From Climacteris rufus (taxonomy: Eukaryota > Chordata > Aves > Passeriformes > Climacteridae): a DNA stretch of 64,000 nt. Made by a program: the position numbers and the translations under genes. A model generated the notes under the pieces. It made no database searches, was not told the DNA's origin, and saw only the letters and a list, made by a program, of their open reading frames with translations. The DNA is taken from the NCBI GenBank assembly GCA_013398175.1, contig VZRZ01001990.1:180782-244781 (forward strand), written 5' to 3'. Position 1 is the first letter of the stretch, and every line of letters starts with the position of its first letter. Below are positions 10,801 through 25,800 of this stretch, piece after piece.

Positions 10801-13800
10801 TTTTTACCGTTCTGCTGGCTCTCGTTGTACTTGTAATAACTAGGATTATTATAAATTATTTGTAACAAAATATAATAGCTTTGTAATATCTAGAAGCAAA
10901 TATTTAAGAAGCATGTAAAACATTAATAGGTAAAATAATTTTTTGCTGCTGGACATGTGTGATAAATAACGAGAATAAAAATTCTTCAAGGTTCTGTGTT
11001 TTCTGAAGAAAAGTCTGATGTCCTTCAGGCAAAAAGGTAACAGACATGACTTGCATTCTCTGCACTGTAACCTTGGACTTCTCACTCTCCTAAACCCTCA
11101 GGACTTGGATCTTCTTGTTCAAAAAGGAGCCAGCTTAATTATGTCTTTGTTGTAGTAGTTACTGAGTAGTTGTGAGTTCATTCTGACATTAAAGCTGAAT
11201 ACCAGGATGACTGGCTTTTTTTTTTTTTTTTTAATAGTTGCAAGCTCTGTCCTTAACACAAGTAGCCAATTTTGTGCAAGATAATTAACTCACTTGACCC
11301 ATTTATCTCCCATTTTACTTCTGAAAGTTCATCTTGTCTGTAGAAAATTTATTCCTCTGTTTCCCTGTCCACCCATCCTTACCTGGATGTCAAACAAAGC
11401 CCATTTCTTCCTTGTGTTCTTTCATCCTTTTCTGTGCAATCTCATAGCACAGCTAGGTGCTGGTTGCTGCTTTTATCACTCCCAACAGAGCTGCTGTGTC
11501 TCACTTCATAGAACATCCAGGGAGGCATTGACAGACATTTTTTGGTTTTTTTTGACTTTTGACAATGCTCAGTTTTCCTAAGTTCTAATATAATCTCATT
11601 ACTTAGGAAAATTATATCTAGGAATGTTGCAATGGTACATGAGTGTTGTAACTACCATCTGACAACTGTTGTTTGTTTCTGTAGGCACTTTAAAGCAGAC
11701 AAACAGAAGTATTTTACGCAGCAGGTAGGAAAATTTAGAAACTTGATGCCACAGGAGGTTGTGGAAGCAGACCATACCAGCAGTCTTGAGAGGGAAGAAG
11801 TCAATAAGTGTATGGTAATGTAAATAGACAGCAATATATCTTCTGGCTTTTCCTAATACAATAGTTGTCAATGCTGTCAAGAGTTTTGAGGGTTTTTTAG
11901 GTCTCAGCCCATTTCTGTAGGCAAAATGGAAGGGCTTGAAACAGAATGTACTTCTTGATGGTTCTTAGTTCCTGTGATATTTCATTCTGCTCTTTGGAGC
12001 TGTTATATACAGACCAGTAGCACTTTCGGGTATTAATCTTTCAAAAGACTGTTCTTTCTCTTGCTGCATTGACCATTTCTCAACTTGAGAAACAATTAGG
12101 TGTTTAATATTATTCCTATTTTCTATTGATATTTTAGTACACTAAATATGTCTTTTTATAACTACTTCAAACTCCCTGTAGCAGAGAAAACTATTTTCAT
12201 TGGATTTAAGCATCGAAGTAGATATTATCTTACTCCTAGAAAGTATTCTATTGTGGAATATCGCAGTTGTTGTTAAATGAACCATAAGTGAAACTGAGTG
12301 TAATTCAAATGCTTCCATAGCTGTAAATATACTGATACTAAACCAACAATTATATAAAGCAATGTAGTGTTTACTTTTTATCTCTGTGCATATTTTTGGT
12401 TTTGTCCATGTAGATTTAGCACTTTGACTCTGATTAGTGTCAATGAGGTGTAGTTTCAATTTTTACACTGATTTTATTTTTTGCACAGGAAATTTGAGCA
12501 AAGATCTTGCTAGGTAGCAATTAGTTGCTATTCAGAAGTTTTTGTTATGCATGGGATTTTTAAGCAGTTTGTTTGGTGGTTCAGAGCATGAACACTGATT
12601 CCTACACTGCGTGGGAAAAACATGAAATGAATGCTGATATCTAAACCAGTACTTATTCCATCTCCACAATATATCACCAGAAACCTCACACAATTTGACA
12701 ATGTCTTGATGAATCAACTAATAGATTGAGGGAAAATAATATTAAGGGAAAAATAGAAAAACATGTAATGGCAGCTTTGAGCTGTCATAGATCTAAATTA
12801 CTGAATAACTTCAAAGGAACAAAACAGTGTAGTTGATCCTCTGATCTTGGACATAGCAAGCTTCTCAAAATCTTAGTGAAGATATTTGTGGTTAATGCTC
12901 TTTCTGTTCCCAAGAACAGATCTGTTTTCTTGTGACCCTTCTTCATGTGCTCAGTTCTACTCTTTTTTCCTTGTGATGACTTCTTTTCTTCTTTGGACAC
13001 TTTTTTCCACCTTTGTTCCACTGTTCTTCACTTATTTGTCTCTTCTCTTATTTGCCAAGTTAGCATGTAATTTTTGTATTTGTTCCTTCTTCAAAATTTT
13101 CAACATTCTGTACAAATCCCATGGGACATAAATTCTTTGCCCTTTGGTGCTGTTTTAAGTTGTTATATTCTGAGTTTCCCAGTATACTTTCTACACAGTA
13201 TCTGTAAAGTTCAGCCTTTGTGGCCAAACAAACAGAAGCTGCAATATCATGTGTTTGTCCTCATCTTACAAACTGATGGGTACTGAGTTATGGTCTTTAG
13301 TGGGTTATATAGCATAAATCAAACTTGTTAAGAATTCTGGAAAGGGCATCTGTCCTCTGCCTTTCATCTTCTCATCCTCTCTTGTCTTCTGCTGTGTTCC
13401 GTTTCTGGGGCTGGGATCACATCTGCCTGTCTTTCTTAGCTTTCTAAGTATTGAGGGTTTATTCAATCTACTATCATCAAGAAAATTTGGCTACCTGCTT
13501 CATCATCTACCTGTATTGTATAGTAAGCACTTTTTAAATCCATAAATGTTTGCAAAGCTACTTCATTATTTTCTTTTAAATCTCTCAGAGTCTTCTCTCC
13601 TATATAAAGTTCTTAATTGTGATGCCTTTAAGCACCATGAAGACATATATGAGATGTTGATGCTGTCATATTAAATAGGAGTATCAACCTGTTGTTCTCA
13701 GCTGTGTGTTTGTTGATTGTCTCATCAATCTGATGTTTGTTTCTGGGTAGGGTTTTAAACTATTTATTGCAGAAGCATCTTTTGGGTCACGTGTTCATGC

Positions 13801-16800
13801 ATTGGCTAGTGAAGGGAGATGCTGGTCTGTGACTAACAGCTTTTAACTCTGGTAATGAGGAGTGCCGGTATACTGGAGAAAAAACAGCTTCATGAGTGTG
13901 GCTACTGTTAACTGCTACAGATCTTCCAGTCATGCTGTGCTTTTTATAAATTAATCTTGTAAAGGACTGGTTTGGATTTCTTTTGTGTGTGTGTGTGTGT
14001 GCAGTTATGCTTTTTTGCTATTTGACAAAATGTTTGTATAATTAAAGGAATAGCTTACTGTCTCATAGATTCCTCCACACACCTGGGTTCTCACTAGCTT
14101 TGGAATAAAACAGAAAATAACTTCTTTTGTCTTTAAATCTTCTTATTTTCTTCTTTACAGAATTAAAAGAAACTGTATTTGTCATCCAGAGTCAAAGTAA
14201 TTCTTTTCATTCCAAGAGAGCGGAAGATCTAAAAAGAGATATTTTAAATCAGGCTGTAGACCTTGGAAAGGTATGTTGAGATAATATAAAGTGCACTTTG
14301 TTATATATGCTGTTACTATATTTTACTAAAAGTACTGGGCTTTGTGGTGCCTTTGTTCAGATCCGTTCTATTTCTTTTGTTAATTGTTTTCTGTGTGCTT
14401 GTAAGAAAATTATTTCAGTGATTATTTACTGATTGTATGCTGTGACTTATCACTAAATACTTTCAGTTTCAACTATGAACCTTTTTTCTGTAACAACTGT
14501 TATTGTTTGGATGGCATTTGATGCAAAAGTGATAAGAAAGACTTGGAAGAATGCAGTTTTCTGATATGACTGTGGTGTGTTTACAGAAAATAGAAAAATA
14601 GATATGTTCTTTATGAAGTCAAAAACATAATAATATAAGTACTAGTTAGAATAATTTTAGGTGAGTGTTTTATTAGAGCTGATGAGGGTGCTGTAATGTA
14701 GATTTTTGTCAGAATTTCATTGCACAATTGTGACATCATGCCAGTAGAGCAGAAATGTGTGTGGACATTAAAATCCTAAGACAGGATTCCCCAATTTTTT
14801 CTGCAACATCTTCCACACCTCTCTTGCCCATGGTCCTCTGTGATGCAGTACCTTCCCTAACTATTCCTTTTTTCTCTGCCACCCCTCTGCTGACTGAGCA
14901 CTCTGCCCTTGACCTGCTGGTGGGTCATACTGACCCGAGAGCTGCATGTTGTACTTAACGATCTCATATGAAATTTTATTTGTAAAGCTTAAGCCTAGAG
15001 ACAAGAGGTTTTTAAGAAATTTGCATTGAAAATTCAATGTACCTAAACAATGCTTTATTTTCTTCGTCTTTTAGAAAACTAAGGGAAATTGAAGAGTCAT
15101 GTACATCCCCTGATGTGAAATAGCTTGCTGTGAGGTTATTTGACCCGTTTTTCATTTCCACGTTCTTTGTTGTAAAGGAAAAAGAAGTCTCGTGTAAATT
15201 GTCTTCTGTCTATTACTCTTGTAGTGCCTAAATCAGATTGCTGGATGTTTTAGGCTTCATTTATCCAAGCTTATCAAACCTGTTGTAATTAGATCCACTC
15301 TAAATGCAATTTTTAATCCCTTAATGAAATCAGTCATGTGAACAGCCTTTGTTCTGCAGAGTTCTGCTCTTTCAGAGTCCTCTTCGGAATTGAGACAAGT
15401 GTTTCGGATACAATGTGTGCAGAGAGGATTATGGTGTCAGTTGTTAAACCCAAGGATTGTAGTTGAGTTCTGTAACTGATGTTGCAGAATATGAGTGCTG
15501 TAATGTTCAATAAGTGGAAGTACAAATGGTTTCAGTGAGGCAGGAATACAGGCATGTTTTGTGGGAGAGAAGTAAAATCTTTTTGTAATCAGAGCTGTAC
15601 CTGAAACTGTCCTGGCTTTTAAAAGACTTTATTGCCTCATTAAGGAGATTCCTTTGTGGGAATGCTGAAATGGTGATGCTTTTCCAATACCAACAGTTAC
15701 CCGTTGAACAGCAGTCATGGTGTCTTAGGCAGTGGTGGAAATCACACCAGAAATCTCATATCTGAAATCTGGGAAAAGGGGAAAGCCATCAGTTTATAGG
15801 AAAAAATAAACAAGCACAGTCAGTGGGTGCTTGGTATGCCTTGATTGTTTTGGTCAACTTGCAATGCCACTGTGAGGCATGACCCAGTAGTGCTAATTAT
15901 AGAGAAGGGACAGATCATCTCTGCAATCCTACATATCAACATTTGAAGTTCATATTTTTCATTGCAAAGGAAACATGAAAGAATCAGTTTCAGGCAAAGA
16001 AAATTAAATCCTTGTGTTTTCAAGGACAACAGCTGTATAGAAACAAAGGACTGAACCATCAGGTTGACTCACCTGTTGTCACAGGCCCAAGTAATAGATA
16101 TTTAGTCCATAAGGTTTCACTAATTATTTGCTGCTGGTTTAAAATGAGAAATGGAAGCCAACTGCTAGATTTGTGTTAATTAAACTAGAATATGTGCCTT
16201 GCTTCAAAATGGATTAAGTCACTGACATTAATCTTTACAAGTGATTTGTCCATTTATTTTCTTTTACTGTGTATTTAAAACATTTTTTTAATGTGAAACT
16301 GATCTGTAATTCCAGTCACCAGTAGATGTCAGTATTTTTTTCTTGCTTGACAGTATTTTTCATAGCAATTTACTGAATATTAATCAAAATTCTTAAGTTG
16401 AACTTAGCAATGGCAAAAATTCCTTGTAGTTTTTACCCATTTTGTTAGTTTTTTGAGACTCCTGAGCATGTAAGATCTGGAAACTAGATCTTCGTAAGAA
16501 ACACCAGGTAAAAATAAGGAAGGTGTCGCTGGTAGTATTTGGGGCTATGCCCTCTCTGTCTTAAAAAATTTAAAATCAGGACTATTTTTTGGCTATTGCA
16601 TTTAAAATGAGAAAACAGGTAAAATAAAGTTTTTGAGAGATTACACTTTTAGATGCAGTCAGTGCCGTTTAATTGCCTGTGATTGTGACACTGTTTAGAA
16701 GACAAAAGTCTATGTATTTTCCTATGAAAACTGGTCTAGTAGAGTAGGAGGTTTTTTGCTTTGGGTCCTTGAGGGTTCTTATGTTGAACACCCTCAGCCA

Positions 16801-19800
16801 ATTAAAAAAAGTATTATTTTTCCTGAAAAGTCTAGAGTTTAAATGGGGTCCTGTGTATATTAACCAGAAGAACTATAGCAGATTAGTACGCTTCATTATG
16901 GAGTTAAAATAAAAAGCCAAAACACTAAAACAAAACAAACGCCCCCCCAATAATGTAAAAATGAGATTTTAAAACTGATACTATGGCATATTGGAAAACG
17001 AAAATTAGTATCACTTACTTCCATGTGATTACTAGATGATGTGAAGTAGGAGTTCTGTTTTATAGAAGCCTTGTAACTATAATTTGCAGTATTTTTACTA
17101 TCAGCATATATATCTCAGCATACAAAGGGCAGTATTGCTCATTTGTGACTTTGAGAGCTGTTAGTGTAGTGGTTGGTCACATCAGTTTAAAAGAAACAAG
17201 TGCAGACAGAAGTATTGAACTGTACATAAGAAACCTCCATATTGTGTTGAATGAGTAAATGCTTGTTTTAGTTAATATCATCATTAAGCTTTCATAATAC
17301 TGTTTTCTCTTCAGTCTCCCAGTTCCCAGTTTGACTGATGTAGAAACAGGTGGCAAATGTTAGGAGCATCCTATAGTTTTGTTCTTTTTTATTTAAAGCA
17401 ATTTTGCAAAATCCAATTTTCTGAAGTGCAGCAGAAACAAAGATGATCAGAAACCCAGCTGGCCTATGCCAGTGGTCTGTGCCTCAGCAGTTCAGTTTTT
17501 TTGTTATCTTGCAAGATCATGCCTACAGAAGGTTCTATTTTTCTGCTTTCAACACAAATTAACTGTAGCTCAGTGTCTTAGCTGCTGAACTCTGGTGTTG
17601 AAAAGCCCCTTAGTGCCTACCTCAGCTATATTTTATTGTGTCATTAAGTTCATGGCCACAATATCTGTTGCCAAAGTGCCAGTGGCCATTGAACCTGGCA
17701 TATGTGCTTTAAAAATCTGTTATTTTTAATTGCTTTGGCTGTACTGATGGCAGCATTGCACTATTTCAATAATATGAAAGATTTCTTTGTCAAGGGATTG
17801 GAGAGGGGAAGAAAGGTAAAATTAGTTTTTTTGAATTTTAATGAATGTATGTTAAGCCATCACCATATTTCTTTCTGAAATGATCTGTCTCCGAATCATT
17901 CCTGCTGATGTTTTAGCCATCTCTGAGAAACTACTTTCAGGGAATTTGTAGACTGTTATCTTTTTTTTTTTCTTTAATTTGCCAGTGGGACATTCTGGGT
18001 GAGTTAACGTCTTCTGAAGTTCTTCCTAGATCTGTTTTCACATTTGATTTCAGATGCTGTAGTGAAGCTAGCTGAAGTTCTGTTGTCCAGAATCTTCCTC
18101 TGTTATTGTTTAGTGCTATTCCCTGTATTCAGAATACAAATTCAGAATTCACTGTATTCTGACATCCATATCTCACCTGAAATTTTCAGTAGTATCAGAT
18201 TATGATGGAAACAACTCTGAAAATGTGTCTAGGTTTTTCTGGGGCTTCATTCCACTTATTTCAATCCATGATAGATGTATTCTAAAAATGAATGGGCATA
18301 CATTCCTCTTCTTGACCTACAAGAAGCTCTATAGCTAAAATTTCCCAATGGTTCTTTTAGTAGGTCTGAACCATTCCTTTATGGTAAAGCTCAGATGCAA
18401 GCTGATAACGTTGTGATTATAAAATTTAGTGGAAGAATGTCTCATTCATGGCAACTGAGTTTTTTTTAACTGATCTGTATATTTAGATAAAATAGACATA
18501 ATTTGCTTGAGATCTTTCAAAATTAATGCCATAAATGCAATGTGATCCATAACATACCTATTGCTTCAGCTTTCATTTGTTCAAATTCAAGGTTCTAATA
18601 TGAAAACCCTGTTTCCTCCTCTCCTTGCTGTAATGGCTTCCCATTCCATGGAAGCTGCTTTCAGCAGAGACTGATCAGATGATTAATTTTTGCATCTTGC
18701 AGCTTTTACAAGGTTCAACAGATTATTTTTCAGTAGGGTGCTGGGCTGCATTCTGACTGCTGCATTCTGAAATTGTTCTAAATTCTGTTCTGTTGAAGGG
18801 TAAGGTGCATTAAAAATAAGACCCTTGGAAGGTGTTCCAGGAAAAGTGTACAAAAGCTACTGCTTAGTTTTGAAGATGTATTTCTGAGTTGTCTTAAATC
18901 TCTTCAAGGTCAGCTTGCAGGGCTTTACACGTTTGATTGACTTTCATTTTATCTTTGCTTTCCTCCAGCTGTTCTCCTGGCTTTTTGTTTTAATTGTCTG
19001 ATCTCTGACTTCCTAATACGCCCTTGCTTTTCATTCTGCAAAGGCACTGGCATCCTTTTGACAATTGCTAGGCTTTATTATCAGCAAAATTGATGTCTAG
19101 CTCATTAACTATTGAAACTATAAAAGTTACCTACACTGTAGCGCTGGAAGGTGAACAGGATCATTTTCCTCTAATAGATACTCAGCAGATTTGAAGGAAT
19201 TTGTAGAAGTTGGATAATTTTGCACTAATGATATCTTTTAAATGTTTTAGCGGTGATGAATGGGCTCCCCTCAGCCCTGCCTTACACATAGTATAGCATT
19301 TTTATGTAACTGCTTTTACCAGTCAAGTATGTGGTAACTGCCTTGGCTTTTTTATGTAAAAAATAGGACCTGTCACCTCACAGAGATGTCTTGTCATGTC
19401 AGGGCAAAAGATATACAAGAAATTCAGAAGTTTAAAGTGCTTTAGGCTAAGTGTCTCTCTCAGCCTCTTCTGCAGCAATCTCTGCATACTTAATAGGATT
19501 TGAACAAAACCATTTTACTAACGTATTTCTTTTCTTAGTAAAGAGTAAGAGATTGCTGTAAAGCTTCCTCCTGCACTGCTGCTGGCTATATTAAAATTGC
19601 TCAGTCATCTTTGAATAGAGTGCTCAAGTATACATGAAACTAGAATTATTAAATCATCAGATTAAAATCAGTACCTGCTGAAAGTGGTTTTGTTCTTAGA
19701 AGTTCTCCTGAGCATCTATACTAGTACATGAAATACATTTACCACATTTCTTGCCCTGTGGAAGCTTCTTTCTGCTCTGCTGTCCTTCCCTTCTTCCTTA

Positions 19801-22800
19801 ATTAGAAAAGGTACATTAGGTTTACTTGGTCAGAGGCTGTTGTGGGGAAGGGACCTGCTGCCCCATGTATCACACTGAGCTAGCTCTGGAGACAACTGCC
19901 TCTATCTTGCCTGTCAGTGAAAGATACCTCAGGCTAATTTGTCTGTGAATATAAAAATCTACTTAAATTGCTAATCTTGCTGATATTAAAAGAATCAACT
20001 GAACCCCATAAATTGCTTGATTTTATTTTTTGAATCACAGAGTCATTAAGGTTGGAAAAGACCTCCAAGATCAAGTCCAACCATTGAGTGAATACCACCA
20101 TTAGTGAAAACCACTAAACTATATCAGAATGTGCCACATCTACTCAGTTTCCTGAACACTTCCTGGGATGGTGACTCCACCACTTCCCTGGGGAGCCTGT
20201 TCCAATGCTTAACCACTCTTTCAGTGAAGAACTCTTTCCTAAGATCAAACATGAAGTGCTTTTATGCCTTAGTTCTGATTGGGAAAGTTTTTGCTTTTAA
20301 GTAAAAACATGCTTTGCACACCAATATTAATCAGCCTCGATACTAAAATCCTATCATAAACACATTCTAAAGAAAGAATCTTACTCACTTCAGTTGGCAA
20401 CAGAATTGTAGTAGTTCACCATTAATACTTGCTTTTGTGAATAATAGTTATGCACTGTATGCCATGTCTGTCTTTTGTATGATTGCATTCATTTAGAATT
20501 CTTGTAAACTGTGAGCTGTGAAGAAAGTATTCCTCACTGCTTTTTATTCACACAAGTGAAAAGCATACAAATGGCACTTTATTGCAATATTGTTGTCATT
20601 CTAGGCTACTGTCTTATTATACACATCTGTAGTAGCATTTATTGTAATAAGGTCTCAAAACTTTTCCAGATTCTTTCCACATTGTTTTATTTGTCTTCTT
20701 ACAAAATAAGATTTAATTTGCAATGCTGGTGCTCACTAACTCTCAAAAGAACAGAACAGGGAAGATACGGGATATCTAAGATGAAGATGGAGGATTCTAG
20801 GGGAGGTGTGAGAAAATTAAATGCAAACTAAATTGGTGATAACTTTCAAATTGAATACGTTTTCTCCTCCAAAGCTACACTTTTTATTTAGCAAGTTCAA
20901 AGCATTAATTTCCAAACTTCAGACTGCTGCTCAAACTAAATATTAAACTAGCTTAAAACACAAGTAATTATACTATTATTTTATTAAATCCCACTTTTTT
21001 TGCTAGATATTAAGATTTATAACGATGATGATAAATTTGAAATGTGTCAATATCTCTGAATGTTGCTTGTGTCTCAGTAATTAGAAGAATGAAATTAGGG
21101 TTTTTATTATTGTTTAGTTTGAAAGGTCAAATTTGAAAGGTAGAGTTGACAACCCTATCAGAAAGCACCAGTTGGATACTCCAGACTTAATTTTGGTCTT
21201 TGAAACATGTAGCCCAGTGTAGATTAAATTGGAACTATTCCATGGTTTTTTGCTAATTGGGTGGGAGTGGTAGGGCATATTATTAATTTGTTAATGAACA
21301 TATATATTTGGGGGGAAATATTTATTTTCAATTTAGTAATTTCTTGAGTTTTCTCATGTTCCGGTCATCTGAATTATGATCTATTCAAGGTTGAAAACAA
21401 TTGTCAACACATTTTTTTCTGCCTGATAATGGAATACATAGGCACATTTGTACATTTTTGTATGACAGTTTCCAGCAGGTCACTTGTTTGAACCAGTAGA
21501 TGAGGAAAATCTTGCAGTGTCACATCAACAGAATGCAAATCAAAATAACTCTGATTGCTACTGAGCACAGGTGAATTATTTCTGGACCACAAAACTTCAC
21601 TGGACCTTCTACTGTCTTTCCAGTTGTGGGTAGTTTAGGCAACATGTTAGGAATTGGCCATGTTATAATATGGTTTCTGAAACTTACTCCCACTATTGTG
21701 GAAGAATAAGTAAAATATAAAATGAATGACACCTGGCATCTTTCCTACATGAAAAACTTAAATCAGTGACAATTATAGGGTTTTGAGACAGGATATATTA
21801 TAGTAGAAAGCTTTATCTTTTTAAATTCTTTTTGGATTTTTTTGTTGTTTCCTCTATTCTGAAGTTACAGTCAGGAACAATTTAAATTACTCTAAGTTCT
21901 AGTTATTTTTTCCATACAATAAGGTAAATGCTTCTATCTTTTCTTTAATGTAAGATCGTTTGATGACCGACTTGCACAAAGTGCTACTTGCTCTTGATTT
22001 GTGAAAGCAGGGTAATGCTGTGGCCTTTCACTGAACTCTCTGAAATTACACATAATATATTATGAAAACTCAGTTCTTTTTTAAAATAATAACCAGGCAT
22101 CTGAGACTAGAATAGAAGTAGAAATTCTCTCTAACGGAAAATAGTAGATCATACTTTATTACTCTAGGCTTCCTGAGGAGCAAAAGATTATTGGAAACTA
22201 TGCTTTATTAGCAACATGAATCTTGTTGTTGTGGGGGTTTTTAAACCTTATTGTGGCCTTTTGGTACTTAAAGGGCACTTATAAAGAAAGATGGGAACAG
22301 GGGGGGCCTGTAATGATAAGGAAAAGGGTAAAGTTTTTAAACTAAAAGACGGTAGATTCAGACTAAAGTAAAGAAGCAAATTTTTGCAGTAAGGTTGGTG
22401 AAACACTGACAGTTTGCTGAGAGAGGTGGTAGATGTGTCATCCCTGGAAACATTCAAGGTCATTTTGGTCAGGGTTCTGAACAATGTGATCTTGTTGAAG
22501 ATTGCCACGGGTAGAAAGCGCGAGTAACTCGGAGTCTCTTGTGTCGGTCCCGTTTGCCTAGATAACGCGACTCAGGCCTTATCTAGTCTCNAAAGAGACG
22601 AGAAAGGGTTCTTTTCCGCTTATCTCCAGCAGGGTTTTTTATTACTGGAACATGGTGCGGACAAGACGGCCAAAATGGCGCTCAGGGCGTGTTATAAGAC
22701 GGGGGGCAAGGGGAGGGCAGTCGGGAGAGCCAATCACTGCGGAGGACCACAATGATTGATAGTGGCGCCGGCCAATGAGTCGGCTGTCTGGACCCGGCAT

Positions 22801-25800
22801 GGGAACCAATGAGCTGTTCCCCTGGGCCGGGACGCCCCTACCAGCCGGGCTGCGCCACCCCAGCTGCCGCGCGGGGGCGGGGAAAGGACCAGCACCATGC
22901 GGGGGGCGGGGGGAAGGAACCGAGGGTCCCAGCCCGGTGGGGCCGGGCCCGGTCGCAAGCCACGCCCAGAGGCACCACAACAGAAGATGTCCCATCTTAT
23001 TGGAGGGGGTTGGACTAGATGAGTTTGAAAGGTTCCTTCAACCTCAAACTATTCTATGATGGTATGGATGCAGCGTAAAGGGAGAAATAGAGCAAGGATT
23101 TAAAAGGCCAGGACAACTTTGGAGAAGCTCCTAAATAACTGATGTGTTCAACAGAAGCAAAGTTCTTTTGTTGCAGCTGTATTGTAAAATAGAATACTTT
23201 AAATCATCCATGGGTTTTATTTGAAGGGAATTATTGAAATAATATTTTGTCCTGGTTTCTTGGACCTGAGGCTCTTAAAAATTTTTATTTATGTCTTTAA
23301 AACATGAAAAATATTTGAAATGCGTATTGTAATTTTCAATATATAAGCAAATTGTTAGAATATAGAGAAGATGTAGGGTTCAGTGTAATGTTTGAAGCTA
23401 GCAATTCCCAGCAAATTGTCTGACCCACTGGGCTTAGAGGTAGGAGATTTGGTATTACTTTATTTTACTATTGCTATTACTTTATTTTAGAAATCCTTCA
23501 GGATGTCTACAGAATTGGCATGTTTGTGAAAATAAAGCTGTAGGGAGACTTTGGTATGTATTCCACAGCTCTACTTTGTCAAAGTAGTGATAGCAGATGA
23601 CTATAAGAGCTTGGCTTATTTAACCTCCCAAGGGAAGGCTGAGAAGGTAGGCTAGCTCTGAATATGTCTTAGGATTGATTACTGAAAAGAAGATAAGAGA
23701 GTAGGGAAAATGTTGTTAAGTGCTTGCAGGATATGTAGAGATAAGAAAACATTTCTAATTCTGGCACTGTGCAATTCAGCAGCAGTGCTCAGGGTTTAAG
23801 ATCCCCACTCCTGCCCCTCAGCCCTGGGCTTCACAAGGCAGTTTAATGAGCTTATAAAGCTCAGGGATATATGCCAGACACCTGCAGACACCAGCAAACT
23901 GGACTCATTAAGAACAAATTCCTATACACAGCTTTATTTTTCTCTAATGTATTACAAGATTGCTTTTTGCTCTGATCAGGTGACTCAGTGATATAACAAT
24001 GAACATGTTACTGTTGTGTTTTGCGTGTCACCGTGGCTCCATATCTGTGTGTGTGTCGTACTTGCAATATTGTGTCACACAGGACAGAGTTAATAGTGCT
24101 GAGCAAGATCTAGTTTGAATTATGCTCTAATAAAGCATGTTCTCACAAAACAATACACGTAGGGCAAGGTTTGATTATGCTTGGATGGAATTCAGTGGAC
24201 TGTTTTGTAGGAAAACAAAGCAAACACAGATTTGCTAGCGGGTCGTAGGGAATGTGGCCTAGCTGTAGCCTGGAAATCCCATTTTAGCTGGGGGTGATCT
24301 CTGCCGTCCTGGGTGCTTACAGAAGCCCATTTTGGCCTTGTAGTCTATGAAACTTTAGCAGTTTTCTTTGTTTATACACTGCACTGTTTTGTTCTCTATA
24401 AATTTGAGCCTTTCTTGTATAGGGTTGGGTAGATTAATATGAACTTGCATGTAGTGCAGAAAGAATACAGATACTTGTTTCAGATTAGCAATTCCCATAA
24501 TTAGTTCTTAATTTTTATCATGAATTACCTTTTCTTCATTGCATATGCTATTCCTCCAAGTTTTTTCATGTTAATGAAGAGAACTTTGAATATTTAGATT
24601 CAAGAACCAGAGTTTAATTTCAGTTCTCTGGATAATTTGCTGTGAAATTTAGTGTGTTGCAAACGTCTTTGTACTTCTACTTGCATAAATAATACTAAAT
24701 AATTTTAAGGTACAAATGAGGCTGTGTCAGTGTCTTCTGAATTGGTTTGAAAATGTGGATCTAACCCCATTATTCACACTTAGTTTTTTGTTTGGGTAGA
24801 GTTTGCAATTGCAATCTGTAGCAGGTATTGTTGATCTCACTTGCTGGTAGAGTAGGTGGTATTTGGAGTAAAAATGTCTTATACTGTATTTCAGCCCACA
24901 AGCAATTCCATGTTGTGGTTTTGCCCTTTGAAGTCAGTTGAGTTGTGAAAGTGGGGAGGGTAGTTTCTCGGTCTTCAAAAGTGATTAAATTATTTTATTT
25001 AGATTATTAAATACTTTACTTGTGTCATACGTAAAATGTTGCTATGTTTGAAAACACTCGTGCTTTGTAACTGTGGAAACAATAGTTCCAAGACAGAATA
25101 ACCAGTGAATGGAGGAGAGGCTATGGATGGATTTGTAGGAGAGCTTTAGGAGATACACAGGCATGGTGTGTAAGTTGCATATCATTACCTTGACTGTCAA
25201 ACCATGCCCTGAGGAGCTAGTCTGCTTGTGCCCTTCCACTTCTCAAAGCAGACATCAGGTACTTTTTGCCTTTTTAATTCTGTCCTTGTACTGAAGATAG
25301 AATAAATAAAATTAATAGTTCAGCCCAGTTCCACATGTTCAGAGTGAAAATACATGAAACGAGAAAGGAGGATTTCTATCGCTTTTCCTGTGTTTTTGAA
25401 AGAGGCTATTTTATCTATGCAGTGTGTTTTAAGCATCTCCCTGATTAATTTAGAATTGGTGCATTGTGAGAGGTGAGTGGAAGGAAAGGAACATGCAGGC
25501 CATGTATTTTCATGTATTGGAGGAAGTTGGGTGGAGAAAGAGAGCAGGTTTATGAGATTGTCAAAGAGAAAAGATACCTTGTAAAAGTGTTGGATTAGCT
25601 CAAGAGAGTGTGCTTTTTAAATCTCATCACTTCTTTGCTCTGCAAAAAGGAAATAGCTGGGTTTTTTGTTAGAGGATATATCTGAGTGTATGGTACAGCT
25701 ACTTTGTGTAATTTGCTTCATACCTTTTGCATGGGCAAATGCTATTTTTATCTAAAATTAATCCAGCTTTAGCCTTTAGTGTGATAGAGACACTGAATAT

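Noticed and set aside
22642..23059. Overlapping GC-rich open frames of 69-117 codons on both strands
   Set aside because: They lie in the CpG-rich LTR (U3/R) and arise from few stop codons in GC-rich DNA; not genes.
23606..23780. Possible very old CR1 fragment
   Set aside because: Only a short CR1-like stretch (AGAGCTTGGCTTATTTAACC, AAGGCTGAGAAGG) is visible; too diverged to annotate.
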